From a virus, in IMG/VR virus record IMGVR_UViG_3300030382_000156, positions 1 to 27,573 of that record: DNA of 27,573 bases. One strand, written 5' to 3'. Positions 15,942-21,845 of this stretch are shown piece by piece. How positions within the stretch are numbered: the first letter of the stretch is position 1; each line of letters starts with the position of its first letter. Both the position numbers and the translations under genes were made by a program. A model generated the notes under the pieces. It had not been told where the DNA came from, searched no databases, and was given only the letters and a program-made list of their open reading frames with translations.

Positions 15942-16290
15942 CGATTGGTTCAAGTTTTTCAATCTTATCAATTACATCTTGTAATAATTCATTCAAAATA
16001 ATTTTATATGATTTTACTGCCGTTGCGTTTCGTTTAGTTTCTATTCCTGCTAAATATCCATTTACCATTACTGAAAGATTAATTGGCAAGATCATTATCC
16101 AATCCCAATAATTTTGTTCCCTAACTCCTTTACCATAATTATTATGGTATTCAATTATAATATCATAAACTTCTAGAAAATTATTCCATCTGTTTTCGTT
16201 GGATATTTCTTTAACAAATTGTTTCATCAGCGTAGTATAATTGTCAATTATTATTTCGTGTTCTTTGTTAGCGAATATTGGTTGTTGCAT
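15934..16290 (-). CDS. Unknown helical protein
   Basis: 118 residues from the ATG at 16290 (an in-frame TTG two codons earlier is less likely). It starts MQQPIFANKEHEIIIDNYTT and contains WNNFLEVYDIIIEYHNNYGK near residue 35 and a hydrophobic WIMILPINLSVMVNGYLAG near residue 70, which may be buried rather than membrane. Mostly helical, acidic C-terminus. I recognise no family. It overlaps the sigma-like gene by 8 bases, so the two are likely translated together and it may act with it. Confidence 0.5.
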   Translation of the reverse strand: MQQPIFANKEHEIIIDNYTTLMKQFVKEISNENRWNNFLEVYDIIIEYHNNYGKGVREQNYWDWIMILPINLSVMVNGYLAGIETKRNATAVKSYKIILNELLQDVIDKIEKLEPIDE

Positions 16291-16310
16291 AGACAAATTT
16301 AAAAAAATAT

Positions 16311-16721
16311 TTATTCTATTCCTTTTTGTTTTTTTAATTTATTAACAAGTGATTTGTAATAACTTATATCTTCTTCATATTCGTGTCTTGTTATTTTTAC
16401 TATTTGTCTTGCTTCATATTGTAATTCTTCAGATGTTCCTTCTCCCCACTTAGCGTCTAATTTTAATCCAAATTTATATTGTTCTCCCTGACCAAACATA
16501 TTGCACTTAACGCATTGTACTTGACAATTTAATTCATTCCAACGTGTTGAATGGTGTCGTCTACTCATAAAGTGACCACATTGCATACCACCTATTTTAT
16601 AATGAGCCACCTTACCACAAGTCCAGCATTGTACCATACCCTCATCGGTTGCGTCACGTAATCTAATAAATAAACTAAACCATTTGTCTAGTTCTTTTTT
16701 AAGTTTGCTTATTGTTTTCAT
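16311..16721 (-). CDS. ninG: NinG-like recombination protein
   Basis: A 136-residue protein of the lambda NinG (Rap) family, which in lambda helps process recombination intermediates. Seen here: CWTCG near residue 32, then GGMQCGHFMSRRHHSTRWNE near residues 44-63, NCQVQCVKCNMFGQGEQYKF near residues 65-85 (a Cys/His zinc centre like that of HNH proteins), and a basic helical C-terminus. The length is shorter than lambda Rap, as often in Bacteroidota phages. It overlaps the winged-helix gene by 4 bases (ATGA). It probably works with the annealing protein at 18964..19491. Confidence 0.8.
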   Translation of the reverse strand: MKTISKLKKELDKWFSLFIRLRDATDEGMVQCWTCGKVAHYKIGGMQCGHFMSRRHHSTRWNELNCQVQCVKCNMFGQGEQYKFGLKLDAKWGEGTSEELQYEARQIVKITRHEYEEDISYYKSLVNKLKKQKGIE

Positions 16722-17131
16722 ATACTCTTAATCAAATTGGCAACCATTTTCCAATCCTCAACTGTGCTAGTGTTTTTATTTTTATACAATAGACGTAAGG
16801 AATTTAAAGCACCATCTACTCTTTGCTTTTTTGTTTTATTGTGGTTTTTTATTTTTACAGGTAATCTATCTGTTAGCCACCATTCTATTGATGTCCTGCC
16901 TGTAATAGCACATTTTCTATTCTGAACCTCATAAATAACTCCAAGATTTCTTAATTCAGTAAATCTTGTTGCTTCTTGTTTTACAACATTCATAGTTTCA
17001 TACACTTCTCTAGTTGTAGACGGTTTTCCTATTGCAAGTAAAGCTGAATAAACTTTAAATTTCATTTTAGATAATAGTCCTTCTTGTTTAATTTGATTAT
17101 AGCAATCTATTGATGTTTGTCTTGTATTCAT
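16718..17131 (-). CDS. Winged-helix DNA-binding protein
   Basis: A 137-residue protein. Residues about 22-75 look like a winged helix: MKFKVYSALLAIGKPSTTRE, VYETMNVVKQEATRFTELRN, then LGVIYEVQNRKCAITGRTSI. This is the architecture of small phage regulators or replication proteins. The C-terminal half is basic and helical. It starts in an ATGA overlap with a 23-residue membrane peptide gene and ends in another ATGA overlap with ninG. The target DNA is unknown. A regulatory role in the operon is possible. Confidence 0.6.
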   Translation of the reverse strand: MNTRQTSIDCYNQIKQEGLLSKMKFKVYSALLAIGKPSTTREVYETMNVVKQEATRFTELRNLGVIYEVQNRKCAITGRTSIEWWLTDRLPVKIKNHNKTKKQRVDGALNSLRLLYKNKNTSTVEDWKMVANLIKSI

Positions 17132-17199
17132 TCGTCTTGTTGTTTTAAAAAAACTATTATTAGTCCGATTATTAGTGATACTGCAATTATTGTTCCCAT
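17128..17199 (-). CDS. Tiny 23-residue membrane peptide
   Basis: The ATG at 17199 overlaps the upstream stop by one base (TAATG). Its TGA at 17128 overlaps the next ATG (ATGA). The frame therefore fills the gap between two genes exactly. The peptide is MGTIIAVSLIIGLIIVFLK followed by QQDE: a single hydrophobic helix with a short polar end. Coupling on both sides plus a perfect membrane-helix composition make it more likely real than chance. Possible roles are a membrane anchor or a small inhibitor of a host membrane protein; nothing indicates which. Confidence 0.55.
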   Translation of the reverse strand: MGTIIAVSLIIGLIIVFLKQQDE

Positions 17200-17564
17200 T
17201 ACTTTAAAAGTTTTTGTGATTGATAAAATGGTACTTCTTTAGGATCTTTCCCTAATGTGCTTACTTGATATTCTGCGTCTGATATGGTTTTTTTATGTGT
17301 TATGATCCAACGATAAAAAGTTCTAATATTTAAAAAAGGTTCAAATTCACAAAACCTCACACCCTGATAAAATGAGTCTTGTATCTGATTGAATGTCAAG
17401 CGTTTAAATCTATTTTCTCGTATCAAATCTTCTGCAAGTATTTTGGATAAAGCTGCCATTGTCTTGCCGTCTGTACGATGTCCTAACTCTATTGAAGTTT
17501 TAGCTACTAGATCATATACCTTATTGGTTAAATCCTTTACGTTTTCTTGATTTAATTGTTTCAT
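17199..17564 (-). CDS. Unknown protein next to replication initiator
   Basis: A 121-residue protein. Residues about 27-60 (LGHRTDGKTMAALSKILAED) and 60-95 (LTFNQIQDSFYQGVRFCEFE, PFLNIRTFYRWI) are helical, with aromatic and basic residues. I recognise the pattern from replication blocks of Bacteroidota phages, directly after an HTH replication protein, but know no activity. It overlaps that gene by 4 bases (ATGA at 17564). A helicase-loader or primosome-like role is a guess. Confidence 0.5.
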   Translation of the reverse strand: MKQLNQENVKDLTNKVYDLVAKTSIELGHRTDGKTMAALSKILAEDLIRENRFKRLTFNQIQDSFYQGVRFCEFEPFLNIRTFYRWIITHKKTISDAEYQVSTLGKDPKEVPFYQSQKLLK

Positions 17565-18154
17565 AATAATTCTTTTCCTTTTTGGTATTCGTTAAGTTGT
17601 ATATCTATTTTGCTCATTGTAGGTTTTCCCCACTTCTTTTGATTTTTCGCCCAACGCAATAATCGTAATTTTATTTCAAATGTACTTTGTTTTTGATAAC
17701 GCATTTTCTTTTTACCTTCTGTCCAATAGTTAATAAAATCATCTAACATATCTTTTGGATATTCATAAGTCATAACCTCATTAATAAATTTTTTCCTTAT
17801 AGATATATTATTACTTGTAGTATTAATTCTTGTAGTATTACCTTTGCCTTTTTTGTCAATAGGGGTATCTACTTTTTTATCAATACCTATAATCCTTTTT
17901 GTTATTTCTTTATTAGAATTACGTTCTATTTGAACAGTAATAAAACCTAATTTATTAAGGTCGCTTATCCAACGTGATACGGTGTTCTTACTAACTCCAT
18001 ATAGATCAGCAAAATAACTATTCCTCGCGAAGCAGTACCCTAACTTATTACTTAATGCAGTTATTTCACCATAGAGAAGTTTCGCATTAGGTTTTAAATT
18101 AGAGTACCTTACGTTAGCAGGGATATTTGCATAGTATGTTGGATTTTCTTTCAT
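17561..18154 (-). CDS. Winged-helix replication protein (HTH_36-like)
   Basis: A 197-residue protein. Residues about 8-80 match the helix-turn-helix domain common in plasmid and phage replication proteins: PANVRYSNLKPNAKLLYGEI, then CFARNSYFADLYGVSKNTVS and RWISDLNKLGFITVQIERNS. After a basic linker, the C-terminal ~80 residues (MLDDFINYWTEGKKKMRYQK, FEIKLRLLRWAKN) resemble the end of phage replisome organisers. It is the only evident replication initiator, and no helicase or polymerase is encoded nearby, so it probably recruits host enzymes. It starts after a 29-base gap that carries a TTAACTTCGTG sequence also found in the intergenic hub. Confidence 0.7.
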   Translation of the reverse strand: MKENPTYYANIPANVRYSNLKPNAKLLYGEITALSNKLGYCFARNSYFADLYGVSKNTVSRWISDLNKLGFITVQIERNSNKEITKRIIGIDKKVDTPIDKKGKGNTTRINTTSNNISIRKKFINEVMTYEYPKDMLDDFINYWTEGKKKMRYQKQSTFEIKLRLLRWAKNQKKWGKPTMSKIDIQLNEYQKGKELL

Positions 18155-18183
18155 TTAGGACACGAAGTTAATAAAGTTTTTCA

Positions 18184-18702
18184 TTAATCTTCATATTCCT
18201 TATAATTTAAAGACGCTTTATAACCACCCAGTGCTACCTTCAAAATATCATAATATTTACTGAAATGGTGTGCATCTGAAAAAACTTCATAACTAACTCT
18301 TCCTGATTTTATTATGAAAACTATATCTTTCTTTTCACAATTCACTAGCCCTAATTCTTTAACAAAATGTCTTAAATGAAATTTGTCTGTAAATTGTTTT
18401 CTACAATCTTCAATTTCTTCATAAGCTGATAGGACTTTAGTATATGCTTTAGCGTATGGGGGGAATGTTTTAAAATTGCCCTTGTGCATTGCTTCATAAT
18501 GATATAATAAGGTCCGATGACGATTAAGTTCTTTTGCAATTACTTCACGTTTTATACCTTCTTTTCTACCTATAACACCTGCAATCATTCGTGCTATTTG
18601 CAATTCCTGTTTCCTGCTTTTGAAAGCTAATGATCCTTTACGTAATCCTAACAAGTTTGTTGTTAGATCACATATCTGTTTGAAATCTTCTTTTGGTGTC
18701 AT
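18184..18702 (-). CDS. DnaA domain IV-like DNA-binding protein
   Basis: A 172-residue protein without ATPase motifs. Residues about 28-72 (SRKQELQIARMIAGVIGRKE, GIKREVIAKELNRHRTLLYH) resemble the DNA-binding domain IV of DnaA: an R/K-x-x-x-x-x-AR-x-I-A helix, then a turn and an RHRTLLYHY segment in place of the DHTTVxHA signature. The C-terminal half is unassigned. In phages such domains may bind DnaA-box-like sites or control replication. Two DnaA-box-like nonamers occur in the intergenic region 20001..20205. Confidence 0.6.
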   Translation of the reverse strand: MTPKEDFKQICDLTTNLLGLRKGSLAFKSRKQELQIARMIAGVIGRKEGIKREVIAKELNRHRTLLYHYEAMHKGNFKTFPPYAKAYTKVLSAYEEIEDCRKQFTDKFHLRHFVKELGLVNCEKKDIVFIIKSGRVSYEVFSDAHHFSKYYDILKVALGGYKASLNYKEYED

Positions 18703-18704
18703 AA

Positions 18705-18959
18705 TTAGAATGGTAAGTCGTTATCATTATTCTTAGGTTCAGGTTTCCAAGTATCAACCTCAACATAGTGTGATTTGCCATATTGGTCAATTTCTCTTTT
18801 CTTCACCACTTTTAATTTTATATATTCCTTATTATTGTATTCAAATATAAAATCTTTAGCATTATTTGTGATGTCAGTTAAGCATACGCTAGTTTGCACT
18901 AGATGCCCATCAAACTTTTCTACACCATTACCTACATATATTTTTTTTGGTTTTTCCAT
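18705..18959 (-). CDS. Small protein with SSB-like acidic C-terminal tip
   Basis: An 84-residue protein starting MEKPKKIYVGNGVEKFDGHL. It is mainly beta, with a KVVKKREIDQYGKSHYVEVD segment near residue 52. It ends in NNDNDLPF, very like the DDDIPF tip by which bacterial single-strand binding proteins recruit partners. It lies directly upstream, in coordinates below, of the annealing protein gene and 2 bases from the DnaA-like gene. The size is too small for a classic SSB OB fold plus tail, so it may be a compact variant or an SSB mimic. The assignment rests on the tail and context. Confidence 0.55.
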   Translation of the reverse strand: MEKPKKIYVGNGVEKFDGHLVQTSVCLTDITNNAKDFIFEYNNKEYIKLKVVKKREIDQYGKSHYVEVDTWKPEPKNNDNDLPF

Positions 18960-18963
18960 AATT

Positions 18964-19491
18964 TTATTTGTTTTGTGAAGCTATTTTTGCTTCGTTAATT
19001 AATCTATATAATTCTTTTTCTTGTTTTTTATTCATTATATAATTATCCATTCTTTTCTCTACAACCTCAATCTTGCCTTCTCCTATTGCCACTATCATTG
19101 CTTGATATTGTGACACATTCAACTTTTCTTTAGTTTTAGGTTTCTCTGCTTGTTGCTTTTTAGCATTAAGGACCTCATCTGCACTTGCGATTGAAGTGTC
19201 TAATCCTATTCCTAAACCACCTAACGCCCTTCCCCAAGCTGAAGTTTCGCAGTTCTCAATAAAAGAAGTTTTATTAATAAAACTACTACCTTTAATTTCA
19301 TATGCTGATCCTTCAGCCATAACCCTTCCTTCTTCATTAGACACAATACCTTTCATTACACATCTATTTTCTGTTAATTCTACGAACTCGGATGTTAAAC
19401 TCCAGCCTTTGTAGTGTTCTCTAAAATACTTAATCCGTTCATTCACTTCAACATATTGTTTGCCGTGAATATTAATTGTTTTCAAATTCAT
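18964..19491 (-). CDS. Candidate single-strand annealing/ssDNA-binding protein
   Basis: A 175-residue protein. Residues about 15-110 carry a pattern widespread in phages: VNERIKYFREHYKGWSLTSE, a beta-rich VMKGIVSNEEGRVMAEGSAY, then NKTSFIENCETSAWGRALGG and LGIGLDTSIASADEV. The ETSAxGRALxxLG segment is typical of Erf/Rad52-like and related phage recombination proteins. The C-terminal ~65 residues are a charged helical tail. It is followed by the SSB-tailed protein and, further on, NinG, making a small recombination set. I cannot tell the exact SSAP family. It may also be a single-strand binding protein. Confidence 0.6.
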   Translation of the reverse strand: MNLKTINIHGKQYVEVNERIKYFREHYKGWSLTSEFVELTENRCVMKGIVSNEEGRVMAEGSAYEIKGSSFINKTSFIENCETSAWGRALGGLGIGLDTSIASADEVLNAKKQQAEKPKTKEKLNVSQYQAMIVAIGEGKIEVVEKRMDNYIMNKKQEKELYRLINEAKIASQNK

Positions 19492-19501
19492 ATTTTCTTT
19501 T

Positions 19502-19795
19502 TTAAATTAAACTTATTATAACTGCTTTTTTGTTATTTTCTTTATACAAACTTACATATTCTTCTTTCATATCAGCTTTCCAACTGTCTTTTATTTGCCA
19601 CCCTTCTTCATTTAACATTTTACAAAACAAATCATATATCTGTTTCTTTGTTCCTATAATTCTTACATCTTGACCTACTGTTTTGAAATCACTAATGTAG
19701 CCCCCTGAATGTCCTTTGTGGTGTGACCATACTGAACTTGATCTCATCATAGGTTTTAGCGACCAATCTTCTGCTATAATTTTAGGATTGCTCAT
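19502..19795 (-). CDS. Small unknown protein
   Basis: The frame opens to 19840, but the ATG at 19795 (MSNPKIIAEDWSLKPMMRSS) is the natural start: it overlaps the upstream gene by 14 bases. 97 residues, mixed alpha/beta, with a His/Gly/Ser segment (SVWSHHKGHSGGYISDFKTV) and a KKQIYDLFCKMLNEEGWQIK helix. No recognised family. As second gene after the early promoter it is a candidate host-takeover or anti-defence gene, but this rests on position alone. Confidence 0.5.
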   Translation of the reverse strand: MSNPKIIAEDWSLKPMMRSSSVWSHHKGHSGGYISDFKTVGQDVRIIGTKKQIYDLFCKMLNEEGWQIKDSWKADMKEEYVSLYKENNKKAVIISLI

Positions 19796-20000
19796 AGTAT
19801 TGTTTTTTAATTTCAACAAATAAATTACGAACATCATCAAAACTACATAGATTTAACCATTCTTCTCTTTTCTTTGTATTATGCAACTTGTAAACTACTG
19901 CAAACATATTGCTGGTACATTTATTTAAAAATAATGGGTTTTCGGTCATCACATCTAATATAGATATAATAGCTTCTTCTTTATTAGTTGCTTCTTTCAT
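19782..20000 (-). CDS. First early gene, small unknown protein
   Basis: 72 residues from the ATG at 20000 (MKEATNKEEAIISILDVMTE). The frame can be extended to a TTG at 20048, but that would overlap the -7 box of the promoter at 20046..20053, so I reject it. The protein is helical with a central KCTSNMFAVVYKLHNTKKRE segment. No recognised family. It is the promoter-proximal gene of the early operon, with a predicted leader of about 40 bases. Confidence 0.5.
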   Translation of the reverse strand: MKEATNKEEAIISILDVMTENPLFLNKCTSNMFAVVYKLHNTKKREEWLNLCSFDDVRNLFVEIKKQYYEQS

Positions 20001-20045
20001 TTTATAATTTGTTTCCAATTTCTTTTGGTATTGATTAATAATGCA

Positions 20046-20076
20046 CAAAGATATAAAATAAATTGATTATTCACAA
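20046..20076 (-). promoter_or_regulatory. Early promoter, TTG-N20-TAnnTTTG
   Basis: The minus strand has TTG (20076..20074), a 20-base spacer and TATCTTTG (20053..20046), matching the -33/-7 consensus of Bacteroidota primary sigma factor promoters. Transcription should start near 20040, giving a leader of about 40 bases to the ATG at 20000. It would serve the early operon. Confidence 0.7.
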
Positions 20077-20092
20077 CTTCATTCACGAAGTT
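20075..20092. promoter_or_regulatory. Palindrome AACTTC-N6-GAAGTT, candidate operator
   Basis: Perfect 6-base arms (AACTTC and GAAGTT) flank ATTCAC. The left arm overlaps the TTG of the early promoter, the position expected of a repressor operator. The half-site extended as AACTTCGTG recurs at 18161..18169 in the gap before the replication protein gene. Which protein binds is unknown; no phage repressor gene is visible. Confidence 0.45.
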
Positions 20093-20205
20093 ATTAACAA
20101 TTAGTATGTTAATTACTATTGATTCTATAAGCGTTTTAAAGTGCTATCTAGTATCTTACCCTTCAGGAGTTGTAGAAGTGCCTTAGAGGTCTAAAGGGGG
20201 GGGTG

Positions 20206-20943
20206 TTATAAAGGTGTTAAAAGGTTTATTGGTAGCGTTCCATTATTTAGTACTACGGAAGCTCCTATCGCTTGTTTTTTAAAGTTCTTCGCATAAGCTG
20301 CTGCGTAAGTAGTGCAATCAACACCACAACCTACTTGCATTCCAAAGATTCTATATCTTTTTCCAACGAACCACTTGCAATAAGCTTCTGTGTGTGTATG
20401 TCCACAAACGCTTGACATTAGATTGTTCTTTGCTTTTGTTTGTGCTTGTCCACCTTCTCCGTGTTCGTAAAGCACATCATCATATACTACTGATTCAACC
20501 CAATTCCAATTAGGAGTTCCTAAGACTTCATTGTAAGACCTTATCCACGCTTTAGGAATACCACCTGTAAAACTCTTTCTAGCTGCTAATCTATCGTGAT
20601 TTCCAATACAAACATCAGCAATAGGGAATGCTTCATACCACTTCTGCACTTTTTTAATAGACACTTCTAATTCAAGTCCTGCACTCATTCCATCAGGATC
20701 AGGTTCGTGGTAACTAAAAGCGTGGTTGTCTAAGATGTCCCCTATGAATATTACTTGGTTACAATTAAAGGTTTCATATTGTTCAACACACCATTCAAGA
20801 TAACCGTCTAAACAAAATGGTTCGTGTAAGTCGCCTATTACTAATACGTTGCGTACTTCTTTTTCACGCATTCTATTTAAAGCAGTTATCTCGTGGGGTT
20901 TTAATCTAAATCTACTTTGCACTATCTGCAATTCCCTGTCCAA
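20206..20943 (-). CDS. Calcineurin-like metallophosphoesterase
   Basis: A 245-residue phosphoesterase with the family motifs in order: GDLHEP near residues 37-42, GDILDNH near 68-74, GNHD near 113, and CGHTHT near 180. These hold the two metal ions in enzymes that hydrolyse phosphate esters or nucleic acids. The start is uncertain: the open frame begins at a TTG (20943) overlapping the holin-like gene by 32 bases. A GTG at 20922 is another choice, and the first ATG (20871) would remove the SRFRLKPHEITALNRM segment, which looks coding. It is the last gene before the control region and follows the lysis genes. The substrate is unknown: DNA ends, RNA or a nucleotide signal are possible. Confidence 0.8.
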   Translation of the reverse strand: MDRELQIVQSRFRLKPHEITALNRMREKEVRNVLVIGDLHEPFCLDGYLEWCVEQYETFNCNQVIFIGDILDNHAFSYHEPDPDGMSAGLELEVSIKKVQKWYEAFPIADVCIGNHDRLAARKSFTGGIPKAWIRSYNEVLGTPNWNWVESVVYDDVLYEHGEGGQAQTKAKNNLMSSVCGHTHTEAYCKWFVGKRYRIFGMQVGCGVDCTTYAAAYAKNFKKQAIGASVVLNNGTLPINLLTPL

Positions 20944-21094
20944 CTACAAGAGTTAAACAAGCGTAAAACAAGTTAGAAGCAGTTGCTTCATCAACTCCTA
21001 AATACGTTACCAGTAATGGTATCACAATAGAACTTACTGCATACCAGAACTTCTTAGATTTAATCATTTGTCCAATCAAAAAATTTTTAAACAT
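20912..21094 (-). CDS. Holin-like membrane protein
   Basis: A 60-residue protein starting MFKNFLIGQMIKSKKFWYAV. There are hydrophobic helices at residues about 16-33 (WYAVSSIVIPLLVTYLGV) and 40-56 (SNLFYACLTLVVGQGIA), a basic N-terminus and a short loop. Such two-span proteins next to an endolysin are usually holins. It lies 33 bases downstream of the M15 peptidase gene, in a leader AAAATAAAAAACT also seen before the MCP. A second small membrane protein (21598..21762) sits on the other side of the peptidase, so either could be the holin and the other an antiholin or spanin-like partner. Confidence 0.6.
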   Translation of the reverse strand: MFKNFLIGQMIKSKKFWYAVSSIVIPLLVTYLGVDEATASNLFYACLTLVVGQGIADSAK

Positions 21095-21127
21095 AGTTTT
21101 TTATTTTAAGTTAATATTCAAAGTTAG

Positions 21128-21490
21128 TTATTTGTAAAGCCAAATTACGTCTTGGTCTTTTGAGTTATCAAGATCACAATGTATAAAACTCTTACCGATT
21201 CCTAAACGATTAATACCTACACTCATTAAAGCGTTAAGTATTATATATCTTTCACGACTTCCGTTATAAGCGATGTCACAAGCTAGTCCAAAACAATGGC
21301 TGCTATGAGATTTTCCCTTAACACGCAAATTCCACGCTTTCGTTCTATATCCACTATTTATTTTAAAGGGAATCCCTGCATTGTGTCTGGCATAGTCAAG
21401 TTTCTCTAAGAACTTACTATCCATTTTATTTCCTGATCCCACCTCATCAGGTGAATCAAATTCAGAAAGATTGAAGTATTTTAAGTCCAA
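21128..21490 (-). CDS. M15-family peptidase endolysin (TTG start)
   Basis: I place the start at a TTG (21490), 1 base after the stop of the small gene 21492..21620; it gives MDLKYFNLSEFDSPDEVGSG, the usual N-terminus of phage M15_3 peptidases. The open frame extends to an ATG at 21565, but that would add 25 atypical residues and overlap the small gene by 74 bases. The 120-residue product has the SxHxxGxAxD zinc motif: SSHCFGLACD with His65 and Asp72, and the third ligand His104 in FIHCD. INSGYRTKAWN is the substrate-side loop. Family members cut peptide bonds in peptidoglycan stem peptides. It probably works with the adjacent holin-like proteins to lyse the host. It has no signal peptide. Confidence 0.85.
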   Translation of the reverse strand: MDLKYFNLSEFDSPDEVGSGNKMDSKFLEKLDYARHNAGIPFKINSGYRTKAWNLRVKGKSHSSHCFGLACDIAYNGSRERYIILNALMSVGINRLGIGKSFIHCDLDNSKDQDVIWLYK

Positions 21491-21491
21491 A

Positions 21492-21620
21492 TTATAAGTA
21501 GTAAACTTTATAAACTTTAACGCCCCTAACTTCACGCACAAACTCCCTGCGAAATTTACGAGCATTCTTATCTTCTTTCTGATACTTGGGATTGTTACTA
21601 TTGAGCTTTCTCTTTTTCAT
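21492..21620 (-). CDS. Small 42-residue basic protein in lysis cassette
   Basis: Begins MKKRKLNSNNPKYQKEDKNA and continues RKFRREFVREVRGVKVYKVY before a stop that lies 1 base before the peptidase TTG. Very basic, no hydrophobic segment. It overlaps the 54-residue membrane protein gene by 23 bases. The tight packing on both sides supports a real gene. Its function is unknown. Confidence 0.5.
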   Translation of the reverse strand: MKKRKLNSNNPKYQKEDKNARKFRREFVREVRGVKVYKVYYL

Positions 21621-21762
21621 ATTTTACAAATTTATAGATACTAAAACCTATCGCTAAACCTAAAGAGATAAATGTTAATAATTCATTCACTTGACTTAAC
21701 GATATGCCTATTGCAGTTCCGTTAGCTAGTCCTACCTGTAATGTGTCTTGTATTTCTTTCAT
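21598..21762 (-). CDS. Small 54-residue one-span membrane protein
   Basis: Starts MKEIQDTLQVGLANGTAIGI and ends with VKYEKEKAQ. A hydrophobic helix covers residues about 27-45 (ELLTFISLGLAIGFSIYKF), followed by a basic tail; the N-terminal part is amphipathic. This topology fits a class III-like holin or a holin accessory protein. It lies two genes before the endolysin and overlaps its downstream neighbour by 23 bases. It is one of two membrane proteins around the peptidase. Confidence 0.6.
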   Translation of the reverse strand: MKEIQDTLQVGLANGTAIGISLSQVNELLTFISLGLAIGFSIYKFVKYEKEKAQ

Positions 21763-21844
21763 TTGTATTATTATTTGACTTACCTTTTAAGTAAGATTTT
21801 AATTTAGTTTTATTTGTTTCTTTAATTTTATATCTTCTCTTCAT
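21722..21844 (-). CDS. Candidate 40-residue basic peptide gene
   Basis: The ATG at 21844 lies 1 base after the stop of the connector gene. The frame reads MKRRYKIKETNKTKLKSYLK and ends NERNTRHITGRTS at 21722. It overlaps the 54-residue membrane gene by 41 bases. Without it, the 83-base stretch 21763..21845 would be empty in an otherwise closely packed genome. Strongly basic, no recognised domain. The position of the start is the main support, and the large overlap weakens it. Confidence 0.4.
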   Translation of the reverse strand: MKRRYKIKETNKTKLKSYLKGKSNNNTNERNTRHITGRTS

Positions 21845-21845
21845 C

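Larger units (their letters stand above)
20001..20205. other. Intergenic control region, candidate origin
   Basis: This 205-base gap is the only long non-coding stretch. It lies between the metallophosphoesterase gene and the early operon. It holds a Bacteroidota-type promoter (20046..20076), an 18-base palindrome over its -33 box, two DnaA-box-like nonamers (TTATTCACA at 20067..20075; TTATTAACA at 20091..20099), a run of eight G (20196..20203), and an imperfect hairpin CCTTAGA/TCTAAAGG (20181..20198). I see no convincing terminator T-tract and no gene on either strand. Confidence 0.6.

Noticed and set aside
20001-20048. N-terminal extension of the first early gene to a TTG at 20048
   Set aside because: The TTG overlaps the -7 box of the predicted promoter and would precede the transcription start; the ATG at 20000 leaves a normal leader.
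20181-20198. Terminator after the metallophosphoesterase gene
   Set aside because: The CCTTAGA/TCTAAAGG stem has a bulge and a 2-base loop and is not followed by a T-tract on the minus strand.
20100-20205. tRNA or small structured RNA in the intergenic region
   Set aside because: I could not fold a cloverleaf, and the hairpins present are short and imperfect, with no CCA-type end or T-loop sequence.
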